Shown here: positions 25,457 through 35,675 of the stretch, in pieces
Layout of the letters: each line of letters opens with the position of its first letter
How positions within the stretch are numbered: the stretch's first letter is position 1
Assembly: GCA_947467395.1 (NCBI GenBank)
Contig: CANIIC010000009.1
Location: 1 to 47,917 of the forward strand
Length of the DNA stretch: 47,917 bases
Source of the DNA: Bryobacterales bacterium
GTDB lineage: Bacteria; Acidobacteriota; Terriglobia; Bryobacterales; Bryobacteraceae
Reading direction: 5' to 3'
Notes under the pieces: model-generated
Databases searched by the model: none
What the model was told of the DNA's origin: nothing
The model's input: the letters and a program-made list of their open reading frames with translations, nothing else
Position numbers and translations under genes: made by a program

Positions 25457-26257
25457 TTAGAGCTTCAGTAACGCGCGCAGCCGCTTGGCCTGAGCGCGGC
25501 TGACCGGAACTTCGGTCTGTTTCTTGTCGTCCATCTTCAATTGCAGGCTGCTCTTGAACCACGGCACCACTTCTCGAATGCGGTTGATGTTCACCAGGAA
25601 CGACCGGTGCACGCGCCAGAACACGTCCGGGTCGAGGTTGGACTGCAGCTCCTCGATAGTCCGGTAGTTTGACTGGCCTTCGACCTGTGCTGTGACCACC
25701 GTGATCAGTCCGTCATGAATGGTCGCGTAGACCACGTCTTGCGCATCCACCACAAAGTTGCGTTGTCCACTGCGGACCAGTAGTTTCGATCGCTGCAGTG
25801 CGGGCTTCGGGGTAGCCGTGGGGGCCTCCGCGGCGAGGGCGGCGCGATTGCGCTCCCCGATCACCTTGCGGGCGCGCTCAATGGTGACTTCCAGGCGGTC
25901 GGCTTCGATGGGTTTCAGCAGGTAGTCCAGTGCTTCCATGCGGAACGCCTCCACCGCGTATTGGTCAAACGCAGTTGCCATCACGATGTAGGGCAGGGGA
26001 ATGTCCCGCTCGCGCAGGGTGCGCACGACGCCCAACCCGTCCAGTCCGGGCATCTGTACGTCCAGGAAAACGAGGTCCGGTTCCAGGTCTTCAATCAACT
26101 TCACCGCTTCCAGTCCGTTGGTGGCCGTCGCCGCGATTTCGATGTCTGGAAATTGCTGTAACTGGTAGGCAAGTTCATCACTTGCAAGCTTTTCGTCATC
26201 CACCAGGATGGCGGAAATCGTGGCAGAACCGACCGGGACACTCGCGCGATTCTGCAT
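25457..26257 (-). CDS. LytTR-family response regulator
   Basis: A 266-residue two-domain regulator. The receiver (residues about 15-130) has the acidic pair DDEK, phospho-acceptor Asp66 in FLDVQMPGLDG and the conserved Lys in LLKPIEADRL. A linker leads to a LytTR DNA-binding domain with NFVVDAQDVVYATIHDG and FWRVHRSFLVNINRIREV. No sensor kinase is adjacent. The MaoC gene lies downstream. TATACT nine bases before the ATG is a likely -10, giving a very short leader. Possible targets include its own promoter or the divergent inositol-phosphate synthase gene. Confidence 0.94.
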   Translation of the reverse strand: MQNRASVPVGSATISAILVDDEKLASDELAYQLQQFPDIEIAATATNGLEAVKLIEDLEPDLVFLDVQMPGLDGLGVVRTLRERDIPLPYIVMATAFDQYAVEAFRMEALDYLLKPIEADRLEVTIERARKVIGERNRAALAAEAPTATPKPALQRSKLLVRSGQRNFVVDAQDVVYATIHDGLITVVTAQVEGQSNYRTIEELQSNLDPDVFWRVHRSFLVNINRIREVVPWFKSSLQLKMDDKKQTEVPVSRAQAKRLRALLKL

Positions 26258-26266
26258 GACAGTGCT

Positions 26267-26272
26267 AGTATA
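26267..26272 (-). promoter_or_regulatory. -10 of the LytTR regulator gene, flanked by ACAGTGC repeats
   Basis: Minus-strand TATACT lies nine bases before the ATG at 26257. Direct copies of ACAGTGC at 26259-26265 and 26286-26292, 27 bases apart, flank it. LytTR proteins bind direct repeats, but the spacing and sequence are not a known site. Confidence 0.4.
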
Positions 26273-26338
26273 TCCTAGACACCGAACAGTGCCCGTCGCG
26301 CGTTTTGCCGCACGTAAAGTCCCCGGAAGGAGTCCCTT

Positions 26339-27654
<1,316 letters not shown>

Positions 27655-27655
<1 letters not shown>

Positions 27656-28650
27656 TGGATTGTCTGGTAATCGGTGGCACGGGCTTTATTGGCCGTGCCT
27701 TAGTTGCTGAGCTTCTGCGAGAGGGGCATGCGGTAACGCTGCTCCATCGTAGGGCGACGCACGGACTGGGCCGCCGGGTTCGAAACATTCAGGCGGATCG
27801 CAACGATGGCAACTCGATGCGCGCCGCCCTGGCGGGCAAGCAGTTTGATGTTGTCTTCGACAATGTCTACGACTGGGAACGCGGTACCACCGCGGGACAC
27901 GTCGAGGCCACGGCCCGTCTGGTCGCTGGCGATAAACTCCAACGCTACATCTTCATGTCGAGCGTCGCTGCTTATGGCGACGGCTTGAACCATCACGAGA
28001 GCGACGGCCTCGCTCCAGACGATTGCCCGGACCTGTACGTGCGCAACAAGGCGATGAGCGAGCGCGCCTTATTCAAGTTGCACCAGCGCATCAGTCTGCC
28101 TGTCGTCACGCTGCGTCCCCCGTTTGTCTACGGGCCCGGACATGGCAACAACTACTATCGCGAGGCGTTCTTCTGGGATCGCTTGAAAGCCGGCCGCCAG
28201 ATCATCATCCCCGGCGATGGTCGCCGATTAATGCAGTTCGTGTTGGTGAGTGATTTGGCAAAGGCCGCAGTGAAGGCCATGACCACGCCCACCGCAGTTG
28301 GCCACGCCTTCAACATCGCGAACAACCGGCCAGTGACGCAGACCGAAGCCGTGGAAGCCTTCGCCGCCGTGTGCCGCAAGAAGGTGCAGATGGTCCGCAT
28401 CCCGCGTGAAGTGATTCAGCGGGCGGGCGGGAACCCCATGGGTCCCAAGCTGTACTTCGGTCAATACTTTGACATGCCGCCGATTACGCAGGTGACGGTG
28501 AAGGCGCAGCGGATTCTGAAGCTAAAGATGACCGACTACGCGACGGGGCTCAAAGAGACCTACAAGTGGTATCAACGCCACCGTAATTTCCCGGAACCGG
28601 ATTTCGGGTTCGAAGACAAGCTACTCGTCAGTGCGTTGAAACAGAACTAA
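27655..28650 (+). CDS. NAD-dependent epimerase/dehydratase
   Basis: A 331-residue extended short-chain dehydrogenase. The NAD-binding GGTGFIG is at residues 7-13, the catalytic SSVAAYG near 102, and Tyr128-x3-Lys132 in LYVRNKAMSE, with PPFVYGPGHGNNY as the substrate loop. The sugar or other substrate is not clear; members act on nucleotide-sugars or related alcohols. The GTG start shares one base with the inositol-phosphate synthase stop, so a connected role in inositol or lipid-head-group metabolism is plausible. A hairpin terminator follows the stop. Confidence 0.9.
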
Positions 28651-28658
28651 GAAACAAA

Positions 28659-28686
28659 AAAGGGGCACGCGAGTGGGCGCCCCTTT
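28659..28686. terminator. Bidirectional intrinsic terminator
   Basis: AAAGGGGC (28659-28666) and GCCCCTTT (28679-28686) form an eight-base stem; an inner CAC/GTG with a GCGA loop can also form. It is preceded by AAAAA and followed by CGTTTT, so it can act on both strands between the epimerase gene and the convergent PQQ dehydrogenase. Confidence 0.8.
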
Positions 28687-28702
28687 CGTTTTGCTGCGTG
28701 AT

Positions 28703-30673
28703 TTACGGCAGAGCGAATACGTAGATGCCGTGGTTGTTCGGAGCCGCATTTGCGCCTCGACCACCGCCGCCGCCGCTGGACGCGACGATCGCCACATACT
28801 GCTTTCCGTTGTTGCCCATGTAAGTCATCGGCATCGCGGTTGCGACGTACGGAAGCTCGACTTGCCATACGAGTTTGCCGGTCTTCGATTCATAGGCGCG
28901 GAACAGCTTGTCCGATGTGCCGCCGCTGATGAAGAACAGACCGCCGCCCGTAGCGATGCCGCCGGCGCTGTTGCTCGATCCGGTGTTTTCCTTACCTGCA
29001 GGCAGTCCAGGAGTCGTGCCCAAGGGCACTTCCCACGCGAACTTGCCCGTCGCCGCGTTCACTGCCACCAAACGGCCCCATGGCGGACGGAAGCAGGGCA
29101 GAGAGCCGATGGACTGGCCATCCTTGTTGCGAACCGTGGCCGAGAAGTTCGAGCCCGACGGAGCGGTGCGGATGTACTCGACATTCTGCATGTCGCCCGG
29201 ACCCTTCCACTTCGGATTCTTCACCAGCCAGCCGATGAACGGAGCATCCTTCGTGTTCGCGAAGATGTAGCCCAAGTTCGGATCGATAGCCGTACCGCCC
29301 CAGTTAGCGCCGCCCGTGGTGCCGGGGAAGATGATCGCCGGACGAGCCTTATCGCCGTCTTCGTGATACGTGAACGACGTGAACGGACCGTCGTTGTAGT
29401 AGTTCATCTTGTTCCACAACTCGAGACATGCCGCGGCATGCTCCGGTGTGGTGTCTTCGGGCCGCACAATATCATCCTTCGTCATCTGATCGCGGGCGAT
29501 CGGCGGAGGCAGCGTCGGAATCGGCTGCGTGGGGAAGCTGACTTCCTTCGGCACCAGGGACTTGGTGACCTTCACCTCCGGAATCGGATAGATCGGCTCG
29601 CCCGTGATGCGATTCAGGATGTACATGTAGGCCGTCTTGCCCACCTGCGCCAGCGCGGGAATGATCTTGCCGTCCTTCTTGATGTCGATCAGCGTCGGCG
29701 AAGGCGGCAGGTTGTAGTCCCACAGTTCGTGATGCACGGTCTGGAAGTGCCACTTGTATTTACCGGTCTTCATGTCGACCGCGACCAGGGAGTTGCCGAA
29801 CAGGTTCGCGCCCGGGCGATCGCCGCCGTAGTAGTTGGCGCCAGGGCCGCTGACGGGGAAGTAGACCAAGCCGTTCTTTTCGTCGACGGTGAGCGTGAAC
29901 GCCCACACGTTGTTGCCGGTGCGATTCTTTTCCGAATCCTTCAGCTCCCACGTTTCGTGCCCGACTTCGCCTTCGCGTGGGAAGGTGTGGAACTCCCACA
30001 GTTCTTTGCCTGTGCGCACGTCGTACGCCTTCTGTGTCGGGATCTGACCACCGCGTTCATCGAGCTGCGGACCGATGTGTGGCATGCCGGGACCGTAGAA
30101 GTTGGTGCCCAGGAACATCAGGTTGCCGACGATCGTCGGCGCGCCGTCATAGGTGATGTCGAGGTTGACGACACCTTCCTTGCCGAAGCCCGGATCGATG
30201 CGGCCGGTCTTCGCGTTGAGGCCGACCATCTTCTTGCCGCTCAGGAAGATCACGCGGGGCGGATTCTGCTTGTCGCCGGGCCAGTAGCTGACACCGCGGA
30301 AGCTGGCGAGGCCGTCAGTGACTTCATAAGTCCACAGCTCCTTGCCGTTGACGGGGTCCAGGGCCACCACGCGATCACCGGAAGGCGTGTACATGATGCC
30401 GTTGACCACGATCGGCGTGATCTCCTGGTACAGTTCGCTCGGGCTGGCTCCGGTGATGTTCGGCTTACCATCGCGATTGAAGCGATACATCCAGGCCTGC
30501 TTCATCTTGCCCACGTTCTGCGGGGTGATCTGTTTCAGCGATGAGAACTTCGTGCCCTTCAGATCATGAGCCCACATGGGCCAGTCCCAGGACGGGTCCC
30601 GCTTGGCCTTCGGCAGTAGCAGGGCGGGGACCAACGCAATGGCGGCAATTCCGATCGCAAGACGAACGCGCAT
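28703..30673 (-). CDS. PQQ-dependent dehydrogenase
   Basis: A 656-residue quinoprotein with an N-terminal membrane or signal helix (VRLAIGIAAIALVPALLL) and an eight-bladed propeller beginning WPMWAHDLKGTKFSSLKQIT. Propeller tryptophan-docking segments and LVAVDMKTGKYKWHFQTVHH are typical of the PQQ glucose/alcohol/sorbosone dehydrogenase group. I see no CXXCH, so the haem c domain of quinohaemoproteins is absent. It would oxidise a sugar or alcohol in the periplasm. The ATG at 30673 is chosen with GAAGGAGAG upstream. No PQQ-synthesis genes are in the window. Confidence 0.9.
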   Translation of the reverse strand: MRVRLAIGIAAIALVPALLLPKAKRDPSWDWPMWAHDLKGTKFSSLKQITPQNVGKMKQAWMYRFNRDGKPNITGASPSELYQEITPIVVNGIMYTPSGDRVVALDPVNGKELWTYEVTDGLASFRGVSYWPGDKQNPPRVIFLSGKKMVGLNAKTGRIDPGFGKEGVVNLDITYDGAPTIVGNLMFLGTNFYGPGMPHIGPQLDERGGQIPTQKAYDVRTGKELWEFHTFPREGEVGHETWELKDSEKNRTGNNVWAFTLTVDEKNGLVYFPVSGPGANYYGGDRPGANLFGNSLVAVDMKTGKYKWHFQTVHHELWDYNLPPSPTLIDIKKDGKIIPALAQVGKTAYMYILNRITGEPIYPIPEVKVTKSLVPKEVSFPTQPIPTLPPPIARDQMTKDDIVRPEDTTPEHAAACLELWNKMNYYNDGPFTSFTYHEDGDKARPAIIFPGTTGGANWGGTAIDPNLGYIFANTKDAPFIGWLVKNPKWKGPGDMQNVEYIRTAPSGSNFSATVRNKDGQSIGSLPCFRPPWGRLVAVNAATGKFAWEVPLGTTPGLPAGKENTGSSNSAGGIATGGGLFFISGGTSDKLFRAYESKTGKLVWQVELPYVATAMPMTYMGNNGKQYVAIVASSGGGGGRGANAAPNNHGIYVFALP

Positions 30674-30694
30674 CAAAACACTCTCCTTCGGTAG

Positions 30695-30702
30695 AGTATA
30701 TA
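30695..30702. promoter_or_regulatory. Overlapping divergent -10 elements
   Basis: AGTATATA at 30695-30702 reads TATACT on the minus strand (for the PQQ dehydrogenase, 21 bases before its ATG) and TATATA on the plus strand (30697-30702, seven bases before the GTG at 30710). Both starts lie in a 36-base gap, so the two polymerases would compete. Confidence 0.5.
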
Positions 30703-30709
30703 TGTCCGC

Positions 30710-31234
30710 GTGTCCCGCCGCTATCACATCTTCCTCTTAATTTGCGCCGCTTTCCTGAGCGCAGTGCTGTCCTTCGTATTCACGAAACGCGTGGACCCCA
30801 AGGACAATTTCCCCATCGCGCGCGTGGCAGTCAGCCGCAGTGGACAGTGGATCGCCGTCGCCTCCGATACGGGCTGGATCGGGATCTTTGACCATGAACA
30901 TCCCGAGAATCCGCAGCGCTTCCGCTTGGTGGACGGGGGCACGGTGAAGGATCTCCGCTTCACGCCGGATGAAGACTGGTTGATGATTCAGGATCACGAG
31001 TTGCGGCGGCATCCCGTGAAGATTCTGGGTTCGACGGAGGCTGTGCCCAAAGGGCAAGACACGAGCGAGCCACAGGTGGTGGCTGCATTGCCGGCGGGAA
31101 TCGACAAGAGCGAGATCACCAGCAACGTGGTGCGAGGTCCAGGATCCGGCACCGTCCTGTTTGGGAACTTTGCCGGATCCGTCGAGATTCACGACCCAGC
31201 AGGCAAGCTGCTGGAGCGCTACACGTTTCGTTAG
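30710..31234 (+). CDS. Membrane-anchored propeller-like protein, function unknown
   Basis: A 174-residue protein with an N-terminal membrane helix (HIFLLICAAFLSAVLSFVF) and repeats resembling WD40/beta-propeller blades: ARVAVSRSGQWIAVASDTGWIGIFD, then VKDLRFTPDEDWLMIQD, then SGTVLFGNFAGSVEIHD. There are too few blades for a closed propeller, so it may oligomerise or be a remnant. The GTG start is supported by a -10 seven bases upstream. The stop overlaps the convergent AIM24-like gene by four bases. Function not recognised. Confidence 0.7.
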   Translation: MSRRYHIFLLICAAFLSAVLSFVFTKRVDPKDNFPIARVAVSRSGQWIAVASDTGWIGIFDHEHPENPQRFRLVDGGTVKDLRFTPDEDWLMIQDHELRRHPVKILGSTEAVPKGQDTSEPQVVAALPAGIDKSEITSNVVRGPGSGTVLFGNFAGSVEIHDPAGKLLERYTFR

Positions 31235-32097
31235 TCGTCGCTGGTGAAGATCGAGCCGATTGCGCCCAGTCCGTGGCTTTCGTTGCCACCCATCGGGTAG
31301 GGAGCGAGTTCGCGGCGCATCTTTGCGAGCGTCATGCTCTGCACGATCACTCGTCCAGGGCCGCGCATCGTGGCCAGGAAGAGGCCTTCGCCACCGAATA
31401 AGGCGGTCCGAATACCGCCGACCAGTTGGATGTCGTAGTCGACCGATTCTTCGAACGCGACCAGCGAGCCGGTATCGACTTGCAGCACTTCGTTGGGTGC
31501 CAGGTTGAACTCGACGAAATCGCCGCCTGCGTGTATGAAGACCGTTCCGGGGCCCGTCAATTTTTCGAGGATGAAGCCTTCCCCGCCGAAGAATCCCGCG
31601 CCCAGTTTCTTGGTGAATGCGATGTTCAGTTGCGCGGACGATTGCGCCACCAGGAAGCTGTCGCGCTGCACCAGGACGCTTTCGCCGGCGCGGAGTTCAA
31701 AGGCCTGGATGCGGCCGGGGTAGCTGCCCGCGAAGCCGACTTCGCCCGGTCCGGACGAGCGGAAATAGGTGAGGAACAACGACTCGCCCATAAGCTTGCG
31801 CTTTACCGCACCGATTAGTTTGTCGCCCAAGGATTCGCCGCTCATGCGCGTTTCCCAGGACACTTGCGGCTGCTTGTAGAGCATCTTGCCGGCTTCTGCA
31901 AATAGTTCCTGGCCGGGCTTGAGGCGAATGCGGATCACCTGCAGGTTATCGCCTTGAATGGTGTAGTCGAGCGGCTCGACGCTGACGGGCGCTGCGTAAC
32001 TTTGTGGTGCGCCCACTGCTCCCATCGCCTTGCCACATTGGGTGCAAAAACGTGCGCTGTCCGGCATCTGGCCGCCGCAGCCTGTGCAATACGCCAT
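31231..32097 (-). CDS. AIM24/TIGR00266-like protein with N-terminal zinc ribbon
   Basis: A 288-residue protein. A four-cysteine zinc ribbon (Cys4, Cys7, Cys18, Cys21) is followed, after a short linker, by a beta-rich domain with LFAEAGKMLYKQPQVSWETRM, GKLIGAVKRKLMGES-like repeats and the GGEGLFLATMRGPGRVIVQS ending that mark the AIM24 family. Members lack a settled function. The ATG has a strong AGGAGGAAG and lies ten bases after the stop of the beta-CASP gene, so the two are probably one operon. Confidence 0.85.
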   Translation of the reverse strand: MAYCTGCGGQMPDSARFCTQCGKAMGAVGAPQSYAAPVSVEPLDYTIQGDNLQVIRIRLKPGQELFAEAGKMLYKQPQVSWETRMSGESLGDKLIGAVKRKLMGESLFLTYFRSSGPGEVGFAGSYPGRIQAFELRAGESVLVQRDSFLVAQSSAQLNIAFTKKLGAGFFGGEGFILEKLTGPGTVFIHAGGDFVEFNLAPNEVLQVDTGSLVAFEESVDYDIQLVGGIRTALFGGEGLFLATMRGPGRVIVQSMTLAKMRRELAPYPMGGNESHGLGAIGSIFTSDD

Positions 32098-32107
32098 GAA
32101 CTTCCTC

Positions 32108-33508
32108 CTAGCTCAAATAGAAACTTTCGCCGCGCGAGGGTTGCACGGCTTCGATGCCGAACTCTTTATGGATCGCGTTCGATAATGCTGCCCCTTGCCC
32201 CGGATCTCCGTGCACAAGGAACACCTTCTTCAGTTTGGGAACCAGCGGGCGCATCCATTCGATGAGTTCGCCCTGATCGGCGTGGCCGCTGAGTTCGTCG
32301 AGTACATCGACTTCAGCTCGCAGGCGTTCCGGTTCGCCGAAGATCGGGACCTCGGCGTGTCGTTCGAGAATCTTCCGGCCCAGTGTGTTTTCCGCTTGAT
32401 ACCCGGTGATCAGCACTGTGTTTCGCGGATCGCCGATGTTGTTGCGTAGATGATGCAGGATCCGCCCGGCTTCGCACATGCCGGATGCGGCCAGCACGAT
32501 AAACGGGCCGCGTAGATCGTTGAGGGCCTTCGACTGTGTGACATCCCGAACGTACTGCAGACGTCCGAAGCCGAACGGATCGTCGCCTTCGGTCAGGAAC
32601 TTGCGCGCTTCTTCGTCGTAGCACTCGGGATGCTTGCGAAACACTTCGGTCGCGTTGACCGCCAGCGGGCTATCGACGTAGACGGGAATGGAAGGAATGC
32701 GGTTCTGATCCATCAACTCATGCAGGATCATGACTAGCTGTTGAGTACGGCCGACCGCGAAGGCAGGAACAATCAGGCGGCCCCCGCGCCGAGCGGTCCG
32801 GTTGACCACGTCCGCCAATTTGTCTGCGGCATTCTGCATCGGAGCGTGGAAGCGATCCCCATAGGTGCTCTCCATGATCAGATAGTCGACGTCCGGTGGG
32901 GGTGTTTCGGGATCATGCAGAATCGGCAAGCCGTGCCGGCCGACGTCTCCGGAGAAGCACAGTCGTTGACCTTCAGATTCCATCACGACGGATGACGAGC
33001 CCAGCATGTGCCCGGCTTCATAGCTGCGATATTTTACGCCCGGGGCCAGCTCTTGGTCCTGATGCAGCGGGACGCTGCGGAATAGCGGGAACGTGGCCTC
33101 CGCATCGACGGCGGTGTAAAGCGGCTCACAGATCTCGGCGTGGCGACCGAGCTTCTTACGGTAGTCGCGCCGGCGATTGCAGAACTCGATGTCCTTCTCT
33201 TGAATGAAGGCCGAATCCGCCAGCATCGCGAGACACAAATCGATGGTCGCAGGCGTGGTGTAGATAGGCCCACGGTATCCGTTCCGAACCAGAGTAGGAA
33301 GGTTCCCGCTGTGATCGATGTGGGCGTGGGAGAGAACCACGCCGTCGATGCTGGAAACCGGGAACGGAAAGTTTCGATTCCGTTCGAAGGCTTCCGCCCG
33401 TCGCCCTTGATAGAGACCGCAATCGAGGAGGAAACGTTTGCCTGCCGCTTCCACATGATGCATCGATCCGGTGACCGTCTTCGCCGCACCCCAGAATGTG
33501 AGTTTCAT
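32108..33508 (-). CDS. Beta-CASP metallo-beta-lactamase-fold RNase
   Basis: A 466-residue metallo-beta-lactamase/beta-CASP protein: LDCGLYQG, zinc site SHAHIDHSGNLP (His61, His63, Asp65, His66), MESTYGDRFH, the inserted beta-CASP region (VPAFAVGRTQQLVMIL) and the C-terminal SGHADQGELIEWM and LVHGDPGQ. This layout is that of CPSF73/Ysh1-like RNA-processing nucleases found in many bacteria. Cytoplasmic RNA cleavage is the likely role. The start is 19 bases from the divergent S9 peptidase gene, and the AIM24-like gene follows. Confidence 0.92.
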   Translation of the reverse strand: MKLTFWGAAKTVTGSMHHVEAAGKRFLLDCGLYQGRRAEAFERNRNFPFPVSSIDGVVLSHAHIDHSGNLPTLVRNGYRGPIYTTPATIDLCLAMLADSAFIQEKDIEFCNRRRDYRKKLGRHAEICEPLYTAVDAEATFPLFRSVPLHQDQELAPGVKYRSYEAGHMLGSSSVVMESEGQRLCFSGDVGRHGLPILHDPETPPPDVDYLIMESTYGDRFHAPMQNAADKLADVVNRTARRGGRLIVPAFAVGRTQQLVMILHELMDQNRIPSIPVYVDSPLAVNATEVFRKHPECYDEEARKFLTEGDDPFGFGRLQYVRDVTQSKALNDLRGPFIVLAASGMCEAGRILHHLRNNIGDPRNTVLITGYQAENTLGRKILERHAEVPIFGEPERLRAEVDVLDELSGHADQGELIEWMRPLVPKLKKVFLVHGDPGQGAALSNAIHKEFGIEAVQPSRGESFYLS

Positions 33509-33512
33509 TGAC

Positions 33513-33525
33513 TACAATCACTATA
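33513..33525. promoter_or_regulatory. Divergent -10 candidates in a 19-base gap
   Basis: Plus strand TACAAT (33513-33518) is nine bases before the S9 peptidase ATG. Minus strand TATAGT (33525-33520) is 11 bases before the beta-CASP ATG. They sit side by side in a gap of only 19 bases, and both -35 regions would fall in coding sequence. Confidence 0.45.
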
Positions 33526-33527
33526 CG

Positions 33528-35675
33528 ATGCGGGTCTTGATTTTGTTCCTCCTTTTGGTCGCTCCGGCGATCGCACAGAAGAAGCCGGTTACGTTGGCCG
33601 CGCTAGACGAAATCTCCAAGCTCGCCCCGGCGGGAAGTCCGGGGAATCCGCTGGCGTGGTCTCCCAATTCGAAGCAGTTCGTCTACCGGCAAGGCTTGCG
33701 GCTGATGACCTACTCGGTCGAGACGCAGATGGCCAAGGAACTCATCGATACTGCGATGCTGCCAGTCGCGAAATCTGCGGCGGTCGCGTTGGTACAGCCG
33801 TTTGAATGGGAGAATCGGCGCGTCAGTGAATCCGGCGTGCAGTGGTCTTCACGAGATCAGATTCTGTACAGCGCTTCAGGCGAATTGTTCCTGATTGATC
33901 TCAAAGGGACGGCTGCCCCGTTGGGCATCACTGGTGCTCGCGATCCGAAACTATCTCCCGACGGGAAGATGGTCTCGTATCGGTTGGGTTGGGACCTCTA
34001 CTCGCTCGATTTGGAGACTAAGAAGCAGCATCGCCTCACGACCGGCGGCAGCGACACGCTTCGCAACGCAGGCGTCGACTGGGTGTATCCCGAAGAACTG
34101 GATCTCGGCACCGCGTATTGGTGGGCCCCCGATTCGAAGTCCATCGCTTATCTGCGTTTCGATCTCACTGGTGAGCCTCTCTATCCGCACGCTGATCTGC
34201 GCCGGGCGCGCGCGATTGCCGAGCCGCAGCATTACCCACAGGTCGGAGAAAGGAATCCTGATGTTCGCTTGGGTGTGGTCTCCGCAAAAGGCGGCGCCAC
34301 GAAATGGTTCGACACGGGCGATACGGTATGGACGTATCTGATCGCTCGCGTGACGTGGACTCCGGATTCGAAGAAGCTGTACGTAGTGCGGCCGACTCGC
34401 AACCAGAGCCGCGCGCAGTTGCTTGCCTACGAGGTTAGTTCGCGTCGCGCGACCACCATTTCAGAGGAGAGCGATGTTTACTGGGTGAACGTGCCCAGTG
34501 AGCCGGTGTTCCTGAAGGACGGCCGTTTCTTGTGGCTGAGCGAGCGCGACGGCTTCAACCACATCTATCTGCACGCGCCCGACGGCAAACGTTTGGCGCA
34601 GCTTACGAGTGGCCCGTGGGAAGTCACCTCGCTCGATGGCGTGGATGAGGCTGCGGGCACAGTCTTTTACACGTCCAGCGAACCGAGTCCCTTGGAGAGG
34701 CATGCCTACGCGATCGGGCTCGACGGACAAGGCAAGCGGCAACTCACGACGGGGGCAGGGACTCATTCGATCGCGCTGAGTCCAGATGCGAAACACTACT
34801 TGCACACGCATTCCTCCGTGCAGTCTCCGTCGCGTGTGACGCTGCATGCGGCCGATGGTCGCGAGCTTGCGGTCTATCGGGAGGCCGATCGCAGGGTGCT
34901 CGACAACTACGATCTGCGGCCCACTGAACTGGGCAGCTTCCGGGTTCCTGACGGCACGTTGCTCTACACGCGCTTGGTGCGGCCTGCGGGTTTTGATCCA
35001 ACGAAGAAGTACCCGGCGGTGGTGCTGGTGTACGGCGGTCCGCAAGCGCAAGGCGTGCGTAATTCTTGGTACGGTGCCGACTTCGATCAAGTGCTGGCGA
35101 ACGCAGGCTTTGTGGTGTGGCAGGTGGACAATCGAGGTTCGGTCGGCCGTGGCCATGCGTTTGAGGCTCCCGTGTTTCGCAACCTGGGGCCGACGGAACT
35201 TGCCGATCAAGTGGCGGGTGTGAAGCAACTCGTGTCGATGGGCTTCGTCGATCCTGCCCGTGTGGGCGTGCGCGGCTGGAGCTACGGTGGCTTCATGACG
35301 CTGAACGCGATGCTGAATGCGCCGGATACGTTCCACGCGGGCGCAGCCGGAGCTCCGGTGACAGACTGGCGCAACTACGACACTATCTACACGGAGCGTT
35401 ACATGGGTTTGGCGGATGCGAACGCTGAGGGGTACAAGAACACCGCGCTTCCGCAGCGCGCAGCGAACCTCAAGGGCAAGCTGATGATGCTGCACAACTA
35501 TGAAGACGACAACGTGCTGTTCCAAAATTCGCTGCAGATGATCGATGCATTGGAACGGGCAGGGAAGCAGTTCGAACTGGTCCTCTATACGCAAAAGACG
35601 CATGGCGTGACGGGCCCGGAGGCCCAACACGTCAATGCGTCTATGCTCGGGTTCTTTGAGCGCTCGCTGAAGTAA
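33528..35675 (+). CDS. Exported S9-family prolyl oligopeptidase (DPP IV-like)
   Basis: A 715-residue serine peptidase. Signal peptide MRVLILFLLLVAPAIAQ, an N-terminal beta-propeller with WSPNSKQFVYRQG and WAPDSKSIAYLRFD, then an alpha/beta-hydrolase domain with nucleophile GWSYGGFM (Ser about 585), Asp in NYEDDNVLF and His in KTHGVTG. DPP IV-like enzymes remove N-terminal dipeptides, favouring proline at position two. The ATG at 33528 is used because it starts the signal peptide; a longer frame from 33471 would run into the divergent gene. Confidence 0.93.
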   Translation: MRVLILFLLLVAPAIAQKKPVTLAALDEISKLAPAGSPGNPLAWSPNSKQFVYRQGLRLMTYSVETQMAKELIDTAMLPVAKSAAVALVQPFEWENRRVSESGVQWSSRDQILYSASGELFLIDLKGTAAPLGITGARDPKLSPDGKMVSYRLGWDLYSLDLETKKQHRLTTGGSDTLRNAGVDWVYPEELDLGTAYWWAPDSKSIAYLRFDLTGEPLYPHADLRRARAIAEPQHYPQVGERNPDVRLGVVSAKGGATKWFDTGDTVWTYLIARVTWTPDSKKLYVVRPTRNQSRAQLLAYEVSSRRATTISEESDVYWVNVPSEPVFLKDGRFLWLSERDGFNHIYLHAPDGKRLAQLTSGPWEVTSLDGVDEAAGTVFYTSSEPSPLERHAYAIGLDGQGKRQLTTGAGTHSIALSPDAKHYLHTHSSVQSPSRVTLHAADGRELAVYREADRRVLDNYDLRPTELGSFRVPDGTLLYTRLVRPAGFDPTKKYPAVVLVYGGPQAQGVRNSWYGADFDQVLANAGFVVWQVDNRGSVGRGHAFEAPVFRNLGPTELADQVAGVKQLVSMGFVDPARVGVRGWSYGGFMTLNAMLNAPDTFHAGAAGAPVTDWRNYDTIYTERYMGLADANAEGYKNTALPQRAANLKGKLMMLHNYEDDNVLFQNSLQMIDALERAGKQFELVLYTQKTHGVTGPEAQHVNASMLGFFERSLK

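Noticed and set aside
33471-33527. A longer S9 peptidase start at 33471
   Set aside because: It would put 19 residues before the signal peptide and overlap the divergent beta-CASP gene.
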